Part shown: in pieces, positions 46,874 through 55,864 of the stretch
Numbering within the stretch: position 1 is the first letter of the stretch
Layout of the letters: every line of letters starts with the position of its first letter
DNA from: JAHJQZ01 sp963676075
Lineage (GTDB): Bacteria > Pseudomonadota > Alphaproteobacteria > Rhizobiales > Devosiaceae
Direction: 5' to 3'
Assembly (NCBI GenBank): GCA_963676075.2
Contig: CAXXNZ010000003.1
Span: 190,792-254,791, forward strand
Length of the DNA: 64,000 nt
Translations under genes and position numbers: made by a program
Notes under the pieces: model-generated
What the model was told of the DNA's origin: nothing
Seen by the model: the letters and a program-made list of their open reading frames with translations, nothing else
Databases searched by the model: none

Positions 46874-48262
46874 ATGGATTACGTGAAGGCTCAAGCTCTT
46901 TTCGAGAGGTTGAAGGGGAAGGTCATCGGCGATTGGGAAATCCAGAGCTACAAAAACCACGGCAAGTCAGCTGCCGTGTTTTTGGGCATAGGCGGTAAAT
47001 GTCCTGTCGCCGTGAAAATTTTTGATGACGAGCTTATCGAGAAGTACGGCGATCAAACCCAAATTGCTCGAATTGAACGCGAACTAACGCTTGTTGGCAA
47101 GAACCACCCAAATATGGTGAAAATCCTTGGTGGAGGCTTCGACAAAATTACATCGAGCCATTACATTGTGATGGAGTATCTAGACGGACCTAATATGAAG
47201 GAGTGCTTGCAGACTATTCCTAATGAGAACGTTGGAACGTTAATTCAACAGCTTGCCTCAGCTGCGAAATTTCTTGAAGATAATGACCTGGTTCACAGGG
47301 ATATTAAGCCCGAAAACATCATAATACTTGATAATTTCTCTCGGCTTGTTTTGTTGGATTTTGGCGTAATTAGATTTGTCGGCCGGCCTGGCCTGACTGA
47401 TGTCGATGGCATCCAGCCGTTCATCGGCACTCTCCAGTACAGCTCCCCAGAGTTTTTATTGCGCCAAGAGGTTGACAGCGTCGAGGGCTGGCGGGCGCTA
47501 ACTTTTTATCAGATTGGCGCTGTTCTTCATGACCTAATTATGCGGAAGGAGCTCTTTGAGGAGTATTCCACACCGTATGCAAAGCTAGTGAATGCAGTCC
47601 AGCACACTATGCCAACAATACAGAGCTCGAATGTGGAGAGATACTTGGTGGACCTTGCGAGGATGTGTTTGATTAAGCCGCCCGATGCCCGCCTCATTTT
47701 GCTAGACTGGCGGTCGTTCAACGTCCCCGCGGCAGAGCCCTTTATCGACGAACTAGCAAAAAGACGAGTAACGAACCGTGTTCTAACAAAGAGGGCGGAA
47801 CATACCCCACCTGAGGAATTTAGATCACCGTCGCCAGATCAAGTAGTTAACGAACTAGTAGAATTCCTGAAGAAGGCGGTGCGCTTGCTACGCACAGACA
47901 ATGAGCTCTTCCCATCGATTGACACCGTATTTCGAGAAAAGCATCGAGATAGGGTGATCATGCGTTTGCACGCATCGGAGGACCATTCATTAAGGCTACC
48001 GCTAACTATAATGATTCCTATTAGCGTGGTGGAGCCTAGCGCAAGAGCAGTGGTGATATCTACCGCAGCTTATTGGGGCAAAGCAGCAGATAAGCCGCTG
48101 GAAGCTGGGGAAGAATTCTTCAAAGGACCCATGGACACTACGACAATCCAGCGCTCCCTCGAAGCAGCGATCTACCGTATAGTCGATGCTGCGCAAGCGG
48201 TCGAAGCACCCGTTGAGGGGGAGTGGCTTCAACTGTCCGCGAAAGAAACGGTGGAGAAGTAG
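46874..48262 (+). CDS. Ser/Thr protein kinase, first gene of the three-gene operon
   Basis: A 462-residue Hanks-type kinase. The ATP-binding lysine is K48 in PVAVKIF; catalytic loop VHRDIKPENI (141-149, Asp143); DFG at 162-164 in LLDFGVIRF; activation segment GTLQYSSPEFLL (185-196). The glycine-rich loop (KNHGKSAAVF) is relaxed. Residues about 290-462 form a second region with no family I recognise and no membrane helix or PASTA repeat, so it is a soluble kinase with a private C-terminal domain. The stop is two bases before the helicase start. Kinases in mobile elements often belong to anti-phage systems; the role here is inferred. Confidence 0.9.
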   Translation: MDYVKAQALFERLKGKVIGDWEIQSYKNHGKSAAVFLGIGGKCPVAVKIFDDELIEKYGDQTQIARIERELTLVGKNHPNMVKILGGGFDKITSSHYIVMEYLDGPNMKECLQTIPNENVGTLIQQLASAAKFLEDNDLVHRDIKPENIIILDNFSRLVLLDFGVIRFVGRPGLTDVDGIQPFIGTLQYSSPEFLLRQEVDSVEGWRALTFYQIGAVLHDLIMRKELFEEYSTPYAKLVNAVQHTMPTIQSSNVERYLVDLARMCLIKPPDARLILLDWRSFNVPAAEPFIDELAKRRVTNRVLTKRAEHTPPEEFRSPSPDQVVNELVEFLKKAVRLLRTDNELFPSIDTVFREKHRDRVIMRLHASEDHSLRLPLTIMIPISVVEPSARAVVISTAAYWGKAADKPLEAGEEFFKGPMDTTTIQRSLEAAIYRIVDAAQAVEAPVEGEWLQLSAKETVEK

Positions 48263-48263
48263 G

Positions 48264-49418
48264 TTGGCCGGTACGTGGTGGACTAAGCCTGAGGATTTAG
48301 ACGACAAGCAGACTGAGGTGGTGTCTTTAGGGTTGGCGGGAGACTACCTAATTACCGGTCCGGCAGGATGTGGCAAGACAAACCTATTGCTCCTCCGTGC
48401 AACATATCTGCACAAAAGTAGAATTACAAATATCGCGGTATTTGCCTTTGGGCGAGTTCTTAAGGAATTCCTCGCTTCTGGCGCCGAATATTACCCATTT
48501 TCGCCGGACAAGATACAGACATACGTGCGGTGGGGAGCCGGATTGCTGGGAGCGAACGGAATTGAGTTTTCTCAAGCGGGTAAATTTGAAGAAGTTCGTT
48601 CAAATTTGCTTGAAAAGCTTAATTATCTAGCTGACAAGAACCTAGAGGAAAACAAGCTTGATTGCATACTTATTGACGAGGCTCAGGATTATTCGGCAGA
48701 AGAGATTGATGTTATATTCAAGTTCACTGACCAAATATTTGCTGTCGGCGACCCCAACCAACGAATTGCAAATGTCAAAGGCGGACTAGAACGACTAGTT
48801 GCGAAATGTGATCATGTAATTGAGCTCACCGATCACTATCGGAACGGACTGAAGATTTGCAGACTAGCAGATGGCATTCGCAATAGCACTGATAGCGAAC
48901 ATGGTCTTGAGGCGCACTCGAAATACGATGAGTCAGAGTTTGAATCGAGCGTCATAGAACATGGAGGCTTGTCGCTAGGGGAACAAATAGCCATCGCTTT
49001 GGGAGAGGTGACTGGGCAGCTAGACGCCTACCCCGGCGATCTGGTGGGAGTCTTGTGTCCCCGTCAATCTGAACTAAATGTGGTGTGGCAGGAAATCGAG
49101 AATGCCGGACTAGACCAGTTCGCCCAATTGCAGCAGTTTGCCGAAGGCTATGCACCTTTTGACCCCGATAAACGCATTATTGTGACGACGATTCATGGAG
49201 CCAAGGGGCTAGAGTTTCGAGCCCTGCATTTGTTGGGTATGGACTTCATTAAAAAATTCCCGACCCAAAAAAACATGAGTTACACGGCGGTTACTCGATG
49301 CAAGACCTCACTTCGAGTTTACCATGAGAACGACCTTCCCGGCTACTTTGAGAAGGGGTTAGCTTGCCTTGAGAGCGTAGTTTGTGAACTGCCCACGGTT
49401 AAGGATTTGTTCAAGTGA
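48264..49418 (+). CDS. Small superfamily I helicase-like ATPase, second gene of the operon
   Basis: A 384-residue UvrD-like ATPase. Motif I LITGPAGCGKT (30-39), motif II CILIDEAQDYS (134-144), motif III AVGDPNQRIANV (160-171), motif IV region DHYRN (190-194), motif V TTIHGAKGLEFRAL (308-321), motif VI YTAVTRCK (340-347). It is about half the size of UvrD, with the 1B/2B insertions largely absent. TTG at 48264 follows GGAG; the upstream ATG would put 78 bases inside the kinase gene. It overlaps the next gene by four bases. May be an NTP-driven switch more than a processive helicase. Confidence 0.88.
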   Translation: MAGTWWTKPEDLDDKQTEVVSLGLAGDYLITGPAGCGKTNLLLLRATYLHKSRITNIAVFAFGRVLKEFLASGAEYYPFSPDKIQTYVRWGAGLLGANGIEFSQAGKFEEVRSNLLEKLNYLADKNLEENKLDCILIDEAQDYSAEEIDVIFKFTDQIFAVGDPNQRIANVKGGLERLVAKCDHVIELTDHYRNGLKICRLADGIRNSTDSEHGLEAHSKYDESEFESSVIEHGGLSLGEQIAIALGEVTGQLDAYPGDLVGVLCPRQSELNVVWQEIENAGLDQFAQLQQFAEGYAPFDPDKRIIVTTIHGAKGLEFRALHLLGMDFIKKFPTQKNMSYTAVTRCKTSLRVYHENDLPGYFEKGLACLESVVCELPTVKDLFK

Positions 49419-50764
49419 AAAACGACATTGAGTTTTATGGTGTCGTCCTGAACAGGAAGGCATTTGTGTCTTGGATGGGCGGGCAGGAGCTCGCCAAACC
49501 AAGCTTCTTGCGCAAACTCACATTCGGGCGGGACCTGAACGAGGAGTGCTGCGCACTAGTATGGCCACAAGGTTCCGAATTGGGACCCGACAAACAGCCA
49601 CTGATTGTTGTGCCATCTGGCGGAATGACAGAGTTCTTCGCGTTCGTGGGCACATATCTGCCGGGATACGCGCCGTTTTCCGCCTTCTTTCGGGTGATCT
49701 CTGAAGAAGAGCTGGGTGTCATAATGAAGGCCGCAGCCAGGCCAATTCAATCCAGCCTTGCTATCGAGTCTGTCGGAATAGCAATCGCCGAAGCTGCTTT
49801 AAGAGACGGGAAAACAAAAACCTCTGTGAGGACGAATCTCGCGTCTGTTCGTTCGTCCCTTTCCAGTTCGCTGCTAGCGTCTGCGTACCACGGAAATCAA
49901 ATTGAGTCGCTCAGGAGCGTCGCTGAAAACTGGCGATTGGCGCGGAGGATTCTCGGCGCGGATGACACCGCTACTAGTGTCGCTACTTGTCTCTCAGTGG
50001 TTTCCAGATATGTCGAAGCGCTTGATAGCGAAAGTGCGGGGTCGGCACTGGCGAAAAGTCTCCGCTTCGCGAGGGCTTCGAAGGGAGTTACGGTGGAGAG
50101 CTGGCACCAACTGGTGTCGGGCTTCCCTGAGCTAATGCCGGTTTTCGAGCGCCTTAGAGGTCCTCGGGAGGAGCGCCTAAAGACCGCTCGGTCGGTATTG
50201 AAGGGTTTGTTTTCTTCTACCGATCAACTGGGCGGCGACGATGTCGACTGTATCGCTGGGTGCGTGATCGCTCTCGTTGGTGACGGGTCGTTTCTATATT
50301 TGCCCCTAGCAATCGAATTGGGCCGCCAATCCCCAGGAACGATACTTTGGTTTGCGGCATGGTCTTCTCTGTTCGCCACTACTGACATCCTGACCTTTGG
50401 AGGGGCCTCGGGGAGACGAACCGCTAGGGATCTATTTAGGCCTTTCGAAATGAGCAGGAAACCTGAGTGTGACATCGCCATCGGCGAACTCGAAGCATCG
50501 TCAGGGGATACAAATGCGGCGACCGTGGCGGCGTTAAATCCCGTCGCGATTGTTGTTGAGATTTTCCCCGGCGTGAATGCTGTTTTTGAAAACGAGCGTA
50601 GTCAGGGTGATAATCAGCGGCGACGCGATGACATAGACGAGCTTATTGAGGTCGACCGCCTGCTTGATCGGGCTAGGGAAAGTGTGGCCCGAGCTATTTA
50701 TCGGCGGGAGCGTGGCGAGCCCAACAAGTCTAGCGACTCAGACCGGTTTAGGAAGAAGCGGTGA
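49415..50764 (+). CDS. Unknown 449-residue protein, third gene of the operon
   Basis: I do not recognise this protein. Starts GTG at 49415, overlapping the helicase stop (GTGA). N-terminal part: IEFYGVVLNRKAFVSWMGGQ, ALVWPQGSELGPDKQPLIVV. Middle part is helical and Ser/Ala-rich (TSVRTNLASVRSSLSSSLLA). Around 280-345 it has weakly hydrophobic stretches (CVIALVGDGSFLYLPLAIEL; TILWFAAWSSLFATTDILTF) that might enter a membrane. The C terminus is charged and basic. Strict coupling to kinase and helicase implies a joint function; it is the most likely effector or substrate of the set. Confidence 0.75.
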   Translation: MKNDIEFYGVVLNRKAFVSWMGGQELAKPSFLRKLTFGRDLNEECCALVWPQGSELGPDKQPLIVVPSGGMTEFFAFVGTYLPGYAPFSAFFRVISEEELGVIMKAAARPIQSSLAIESVGIAIAEAALRDGKTKTSVRTNLASVRSSLSSSLLASAYHGNQIESLRSVAENWRLARRILGADDTATSVATCLSVVSRYVEALDSESAGSALAKSLRFARASKGVTVESWHQLVSGFPELMPVFERLRGPREERLKTARSVLKGLFSSTDQLGGDDVDCIAGCVIALVGDGSFLYLPLAIELGRQSPGTILWFAAWSSLFATTDILTFGGASGRRTARDLFRPFEMSRKPECDIAIGELEASSGDTNAATVAALNPVAIVVEIFPGVNAVFENERSQGDNQRRRDDIDELIEVDRLLDRARESVARAIYRRERGEPNKSSDSDRFRKKR

Positions 50765-51517
50765 GCACTCCGCGTTCATCCTATCTGCACACTCGGCGCC
50801 TGCGGTAATTCCATGGCTTTCCTTAGGTCGTTGTCAAAACATAACAGAAAATCTGAGGCGTGGAACTCGACAGTCGCACCTCCAGTAGGCTGCGATGCAG
50901 GTCCTTGAGTGAATCGTGGCGAACCGTTGGTATAGTTCCGCTGACAAGGTGCTTAGCGCAGAGGTTGAATCGATCTGGCCGTTCGTTAGCAAGCGGAGCG
51001 ACTTCCACAAAAGATAGACGTTGCTGTCGACGGCGCGTCAGTGGCCGCAGTCTGCTTCCGCCGCAATCCGGAAGCGAGAGTTGAATCAGAACGACGTCAG
51101 GTCAACAGCAACGCCTTGACTGCCGCTACAAAAGACCATTACCAAGGCCGCTGTCAACGGGCGAAATAGCTCAATGAAGTCAGCGCGAAAGAGGGCTGCT
51201 CGCCGTCTCTTCTCGACCGCACCGGCTTTCGCCCGCCTATCGCATTTCGCGCTTTCGTACGGCCATTTGAAGCTTTTGAGTGCATCACAACAGCCGTATC
51301 AGGTCGAACACAGCTGCATTGTGGCAACCAGCATGTACCGACACGGTTCAGAAGGCCGTCAGGGACGCGCTGATAGGCTTCATGGCTGCAACGGCAAGGT
51401 CCAGCATGAGGCCACCGAGGCAGCTCAGCGGGCAGGGATTGACGCTGAGGCACTGCATTGATACACAAGACCTTGGTCGCGGGGCGCGAAACCCCAGCAA
51501 ATCCAGCCTTTTTGGCG
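50765..51517. other. Non-coding right end of element 2
   Basis: About 750 bases after the operon. No frame on either strand has a ribosome binding site or a familiar sequence. It may hold the second set of integrase arm sites or remnants of lost genes, but I could not identify repeats. Confidence 0.45.
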
Positions 51518-53167
51518 CTATGTCTTTGAGTTCGAATCTCTTCGGGCGCGCCATTCTCGTGCAAAGTTGGGCACTTGGTTGCCGGGCACGTTTCCAGACT
51601 TCGCCATGTCGATGATCGGCTCAACCGGACCGGTGATCTTCACCTCGTCACCGGTGATGACGACCTTGTCGACGAACAGGTGAAGCCAGGTCCGGCGAAA
51701 CACCGGATCCTCATCGCGAAGCCGGCGACGAATCTCGTCGGTGAAGCGCCTGATCTGCTCCGTGCTGATCTCGGCCTCAGAGAGATCGAGCCGGTCTTTC
51801 AGGTTCTTGGTGCGCGTCTCCGCCTCGCTCAGCTGTAGCTTGGCTGTCTTCATGCGCTCAACGAATGCGCGGTCGTCATAGTCTGCGACGCCGCGTTCGA
51901 TGGCGTCGTAGAGCCGGTCGATGTGGCTGTTGGCTTCCTTGACGACCGTCTTGAGACGTTCGATCTCAGCCCTTGTCTGCTTGGCGCCGGCTTCCGAGCG
52001 GTCCAACATGCCTTTGATGATTTCACGGACGCGGTCGGGCTTGAACACCTTCTCCTCAACTGCGGACAGGACGAACTCATCTATGAAGTCCATGCGAACG
52101 GATTGCCGGCATCCGCGGCCTTCGAGCGCACCCTGGGCGCAGGTCAAGTACCGGTACCGGCCCGACCTGCCCGTGCGCAGCATCATCCCGCCACCGCAGT
52201 TGCCGCACACGGCGATGCCGGACAGAAGCGTAGGGCCGTTGACGATCCTCGGCGCCGTCTTCTTTGGCGCCCGGGCGTGAAGAGTCGTCTGAACGGCCTC
52301 GAACACCTCCTTATCGACAATCGCCGGGACCGGAACCTCGATCCACTCTTTGCGATCCCGGATCTTCCGGGTCCGGCTGTTGATGCGGTTGTAGTAGTGC
52401 GTGCCGATATAGGTCTCCGATTTCAGAACCTTCTCAATGGCGCTGACATGCCAGTTCTTGCCGCGACGTCTGATGCCGAGCTTGTTCAGGTGATTGACAA
52501 TGGCCTTGATCCCGAGACCTGGCAGCCCGTCTTCATTGCCGAGGTACATCCGATAGATCTTGCGAACCGTCTCTGCCTCCACCGGTTCGATGTCGAGCAC
52601 CTTCTTCTGCTTGCTTCCGACGACGACTGCGACGCGGGTGCGATAGCCGAAAGGCGGGACCGAACCATTCCAATGGCCGTTTTCCGCATTTGCGATCATG
52701 ACGTCGCGCACGACCAGGGCGTTCATCTCGGACTGGTGAGTATCGAAGGCAGCCACGACGGTGCCGAAGAGATCACCGTCCGGGCCTTCGGGAAAATCCT
52801 GGGTTGCCGATATCAGTTCAACGCCAGCATCCTTCAGAATGGCCTTGTAGTTCAAATAGGACCGGGTGTTCCGGAATGCCCGCGACAAGGAATAGACGAC
52901 GACCTTTTCGATACCTTCAGCCGGATCGAGCGCCCGGCGGATCATCTCCTGAAAGGCCGGCCTGTTTTCGTCACGGCCGGTCAGGCCCTTGTCCGCGAGC
53001 ACCTCGACGAGATCGGCGTTCGCGAGATCACAGCGACTCCTGATCTTTGCTTGCTGCTCTTCGAGGGAAACCTCGTTGAGCGCCTGGCGCCGCGTGGATA
53101 CCCTGGCATAGCCAAGCGCTTTGGTCCGTCGCGGAGCAACATTGGGTTTGGGCTTGGAGCGAGGCAC
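51518..53167 (-). CDS. Large serine recombinase of element 3
   Basis: A 549-residue site-specific recombinase. Catalytic Ser24 in ALGYARVSTRRQAL; arginines in YSLSRAFRNTRSYL; then the Recombinase domain (GSVPPFGYRTRV; GLGIKAIVNHLNKLGI), the zinc ribbon (CGNCGGGMMLRTGRSGRYRY and later TCAQGALEGRGC) and a coiled coil (about 430-490). No ATG is available; GTG 53167 with AGGA upstream is the likely start. The C terminus (REWRARRDSNSKT) is encoded by the att repeat: without element 2 it would end RDSNS at a stop in the tRNA antisense. Confidence 0.92.
   Translation of the reverse strand: MPRSKPKPNVAPRRTKALGYARVSTRRQALNEVSLEEQQAKIRSRCDLANADLVEVLADKGLTGRDENRPAFQEMIRRALDPAEGIEKVVVYSLSRAFRNTRSYLNYKAILKDAGVELISATQDFPEGPDGDLFGTVVAAFDTHQSEMNALVVRDVMIANAENGHWNGSVPPFGYRTRVAVVVGSKQKKVLDIEPVEAETVRKIYRMYLGNEDGLPGLGIKAIVNHLNKLGIRRRGKNWHVSAIEKVLKSETYIGTHYYNRINSRTRKIRDRKEWIEVPVPAIVDKEVFEAVQTTLHARAPKKTAPRIVNGPTLLSGIAVCGNCGGGMMLRTGRSGRYRYLTCAQGALEGRGCRQSVRMDFIDEFVLSAVEEKVFKPDRVREIIKGMLDRSEAGAKQTRAEIERLKTVVKEANSHIDRLYDAIERGVADYDDRAFVERMKTAKLQLSEAETRTKNLKDRLDLSEAEISTEQIRRFTDEIRRRLRDEDPVFRRTWLHLFVDKVVITGDEVKITGPVEPIIDMAKSGNVPGNQVPNFAREWRARRDSNSKT
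51528..51554 (+). repeat. Right attachment repeat of element 2 / left end of element 3
   Basis: Exact 27-bp copy of 41628-41654. It lies inside the last codons of the large serine recombinase on the other strand. Confidence 0.92.
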
Positions 53168-53246
53168 TTCGAAGTTCTTCCTGACGAATGGCGGAAATAG
53201 GCCGGGACCGATCGTCGAGTATGATCGGTCCCCTGGCAGCGCGGCA

Positions 53247-53720
53247 TCAGACCTGCTTGTTGCGCCGGTTGTTTGCCTCCCGACGATATCTGGCCTCTTC
53301 GGCAGCGTGACGTTCGAACACTGCGAGGATGCATGCCTGATAGGCCTCTTCACGATCTTCACGGTCCCAGGGGATCGCCATAAGGCGAATGTCGCGATGG
53401 GCGAGCAAGCTTTTGCAGAGTGCATAGACAGGCTCATGCACGCTAGGAAATTTGTCGAAGTGCAGCACAATCGTGTCGATGTGTTCCGCAGGATCAAGGG
53501 CACGATCGAGCATGCGTTCGAGCACCCGCGGATCGTCCAGGACGTCAGCCTGCCGCGTGGGAGGCACCTCGTGATAGATGTCTACGAGCTCGATGTGCTT
53601 GGACTCACAGTGGTATTTCAGTTTGGTGTGCAGCTTCTCGGGCAATTCAATGCCGTACAACGAGCAACTGATGTAACCCAGTGCCCTGTTGCGGGCGTTT
53701 TCTTCGTCATTGTCAGCCAT
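53247..53720 (-). CDS. Recombinase-like paralogue without catalytic arginines
   Basis: A 157-residue protein that aligns by eye with the N-terminal catalytic domain of the next gene: RALGYISCSLYG against KALGYARVSTRR, and RMLDRALDPAEHIDTIVLHF against EMIRRALDPAEGIEKVVVYS. The serine position is kept (S20) but the arginine before it is serine and the arginine pair of SLSRAFRNTRS is replaced by DKFPSVHEP. There is no DNA-binding part. It lies 79 bases upstream of the recombinase in the same direction. A regulatory partner or directionality factor is a plausible role; inference only. Confidence 0.7.
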   Translation of the reverse strand: MADNDEENARNRALGYISCSLYGIELPEKLHTKLKYHCESKHIELVDIYHEVPPTRQADVLDDPRVLERMLDRALDPAEHIDTIVLHFDKFPSVHEPVYALCKSLLAHRDIRLMAIPWDREDREEAYQACILAVFERHAAEEARYRREANNRRNKQV

Positions 53721-53774
53721 GTTCGGATCTCTGACAGGTTTCGGGAGCTGGCCGGGGCCCGATGCCTCAGAACA

Positions 53775-53990
53775 TCAGGTCCCGGCGCTATCGTCGTACT
53801 TTTCCGGAGCCAGCAAATCGCTGGCCCAGCGAAGGTAGAGATCGACCTCACCCGTCGAGACGTTGTTGTCGACGGTGAAGTCGTTGACGATCGTCCGTTT
53901 GGCGCCGGTGCATTGGCGCGTGCTTGTACGAACTGGCTTTCTTGCGCGAACCGCGCCTGGCGCCAGCGGGCCGGGGAGTTTCGACGCCAT
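53775..53990 (-). CDS. Hypothetical 71-residue protein of element 3
   Basis: Basic N terminus (APGAVRARKPVRTSTRQ), then RTIVNDFTVDNNVSTGEVDL and YLRWASDLLAPEKYDD. AAGG precedes ATG 53990. It may be co-transcribed with the recombinase-like gene 54 bases downstream. No family recognised. Confidence 0.5.
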   Translation of the reverse strand: MASKLPGPLAPGAVRARKPVRTSTRQCTGAKRTIVNDFTVDNNVSTGEVDLYLRWASDLLAPEKYDDSAGT

Positions 53991-54200
53991 GAAAGACCTT
54001 GGTGCCCCGCACCCGCCGGTGGCCTACGACATCGGGGATTGACCACCGGCTGGTGCGGGAAAGTTTCGGCACCTGACCCCGAGCGGTACCTGTGGGAATA
54101 GAAAAAGTCTCTTTTCCAACAGGCACGTATCTAGGGTCGGTCGATTCAATTTGGCGCGCAAATCTATTTTTGTAGAATAAATCCTTTTTCTTGATTCACT

Positions 54201-54560
54201 CTATTTTTCAGTGGCTTGCGAAGGCAAAAGTGTCGCCAGAATCGCATGTGCGGTGCACTTCCAGCACCGGACCAGGTTCCGCCGAAAGCGACGGAAGGCC
54301 GGTCCCACAACGAGTTCGCGATTGGCCAACTCCTGCACGAGCGCATGATCGGCTTCGGACTCGACCACGCGCCCTTCGAGCCGGTTGGCGAGCCGTCGAA
54401 CACATTCCTGGAGCTCGATGTCGCGGGGAGGAATCGAATACACGACCAGCCGCGAACTGCCGGTCTCGACGGCGATTTCGCGGCGCCGGATTTCGGGGGC
54501 ACGCACAGCCTCGATGCGCAGATGGCCCTGGCCATCCGCAAAGACGACGATCAGCTTCAT
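54201..54560 (-). CDS. Hypothetical 119-residue protein of element 3
   Basis: Starts MKLIVVFADGQGHLRIEAVR with GGAGGG upstream; has RDIELQECVRRLANRLEGRV and ALVQELANRELVVGPAFRRF. It overlaps the upstream 46-residue gene in an ATGA junction. No family recognised. Confidence 0.6.
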   Translation of the reverse strand: MKLIVVFADGQGHLRIEAVRAPEIRRREIAVETGSSRLVVYSIPPRDIELQECVRRLANRLEGRVVESEADHALVQELANRELVVGPAFRRFRRNLVRCWKCTAHAILATLLPSQATEK

Positions 54561-54697
54561 GACGCCCTCCCGATTTGCTCGACGCGCTGCGTTCCGGTGA
54601 CGCTGACGATGGCGTCAGGATCGGTGCAGGCATGACTGATTTCGGGGGATGCGGGATTGACCGCGCGCGGCGGCGCGGCGAAGACAGAGATAGCCAT
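54557..54697 (-). CDS. Small 46-residue protein translated with the 119-residue gene
   Basis: ATG 54697 is preceded by AGGAG at good distance, and the end overlaps the next start by four bases. Sequence starts MAISVFAAPPRAVNPASPEI. Supported by coupling, not by homology. Confidence 0.5.
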   Translation of the reverse strand: MAISVFAAPPRAVNPASPEISHACTDPDAIVSVTGTQRVEQIGRAS

Positions 54698-54892
54698 GTC
54701 ATACTCCTGGTCACACAGGGGAACGTCATGGTCAGGGTGCTGCGGAGGCGCCAACCTCCGTGGCACCCGCCCTATGCGGATGCCAGCCACGACGATCGGC
54801 GCTGGCAACGCCGATGCATGGGATCATACTCCTTGGGATTCGCCGTGCCTCGGCACAGTTTTTCAATTGGTTAACAGAACGTTCGGTGATCG

Positions 54893-55864
54893 CTACCCGA
54901 GCCGGGACACGGTCATCGGGGACTTTGTGCTCAGGTATTCAGTGGCCGCGCGCACGGTCGCGCTCGGGTAGTTGAACGACTTGTCGGCGCGCTGGATCGC
55001 GATAAACGCGGCGATCACTTCCGTCTCGTGGCCGTCCTCAATGGCCAACCGGGCGAAGAGGAAGTCGATCTCCGACGCCGAGCCGGCAGCCGCTGACCTG
55101 GTACCCCGCGCAATCTGGGCATGGATAATCGCGTGCGCCCGGGCATAGAGCTTGTCGAGTTCGGTCGCGGCCTCGCCGTTGATCGAGGTATTCGAATAGG
55201 CGGTCACCTTCGCCGCGGTGCGCGGCGTTTCGGGCAGGGCGCCCGCCGCCCGCCGCGCTGTGTCGGACGTCAGCCTGGTGATCAGGTCCCGGCCACGGCT
55301 AGCTATGCAGCTGGGATTGGCATCTATGACGCGCACATAGGGAAAGTTGCCGTCCGAACGCCGGTGCTTGAGCTTGCGGTTCGTGAACCCTGGTACCCTT
55401 CCGGGCTGGCGCGGGCTGACAGCACGCGGATCGCCGTCGAACTCGGCAGCGAGGTGACGTGCGACCAGCCTCATCGTGTCATAGGGAACAGTGCCGCTGT
55501 CGATGAGCCGGACCCAAGCTTGATAATTGGTCGGGCTCGTTTCAGTGACCAGGCACGGCTCGAAGCCTGCTGAGGAAAGACGCCTGACGGAGTTCGCCGA
55601 CAGGTCGTCCAAAAGCACGAGACCCGGGTGCGCTTTCGATGCCCCTGGGCCAATCCTCATGAAGATGTTCCCGCCTCGAACGTTCTGCGCCGCGAGGCGC
55701 GGGATCAGGCTGAGGATCTCATCAGGTTCGAGGTCCCGGTTCTGCCAGATCCCATAGCCACGCTCCTCGCCCTCCTTTGGCGGAAAGACGGCGCCGATGT
55801 CGAGCGGAGCGCCGAGGGCCTCGATCGTGGCCCTGACGGCGCGAAGTGTCGCGGGCTGCGCCAT
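54893..55864 (-). CDS. RepB/MobA-type DNA primase domain protein
   Basis: A 323-residue protein of the RepB-like primase group: NVRGGNIFMRIGPGASKAHP, GLVLLDDLSANSVRRLSSAG (the LLDD metal site), ETSPTNYQAWVRLIDSG, ARHLAAEFDGDPRAVSPRQP and GRVPGFTNRKLKHR (the PGFTN motif). Such primases start replication on transferred single strands in mobilizable plasmids. The start ATG 55864 shares a base with the upstream stop codon, so translation is coupled. Confidence 0.85.
   Translation of the reverse strand: MAQPATLRAVRATIEALGAPLDIGAVFPPKEGEERGYGIWQNRDLEPDEILSLIPRLAAQNVRGGNIFMRIGPGASKAHPGLVLLDDLSANSVRRLSSAGFEPCLVTETSPTNYQAWVRLIDSGTVPYDTMRLVARHLAAEFDGDPRAVSPRQPGRVPGFTNRKLKHRRSDGNFPYVRVIDANPSCIASRGRDLITRLTSDTARRAAGALPETPRTAAKVTAYSNTSINGEAATELDKLYARAHAIIHAQIARGTRSAAAGSASEIDFLFARLAIEDGHETEVIAAFIAIQRADKSFNYPSATVRAATEYLSTKSPMTVSRLG

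Larger units (their letters stand above)
41628..51554. mobile_element. Integrative element 2 at tRNA-Arg (9.9 kb)
   Basis: Bounded by the 27-bp tRNA-Arg repeat, with a tyrosine integrase at the left end and all recognised genes reading rightward. Contents: integrase, two small genes, ParB-like protein, broken BRO-N gene, small serine resolvase, then the kinase-helicase-unknown operon. No transfer genes are seen. Base composition falls sharply in the cargo operon. Confidence 0.92.

Noticed and set aside
51154..51624. 156-codon leftward frame at the right end of element 2
   Set aside because: It runs through the att repeat, lacks a ribosome binding site, and its composition looks random.
51923..53200. 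A 425-codon rightward frame
   Set aside because: Antisense to the large serine recombinase; no ribosome binding site and no familiar sequence.
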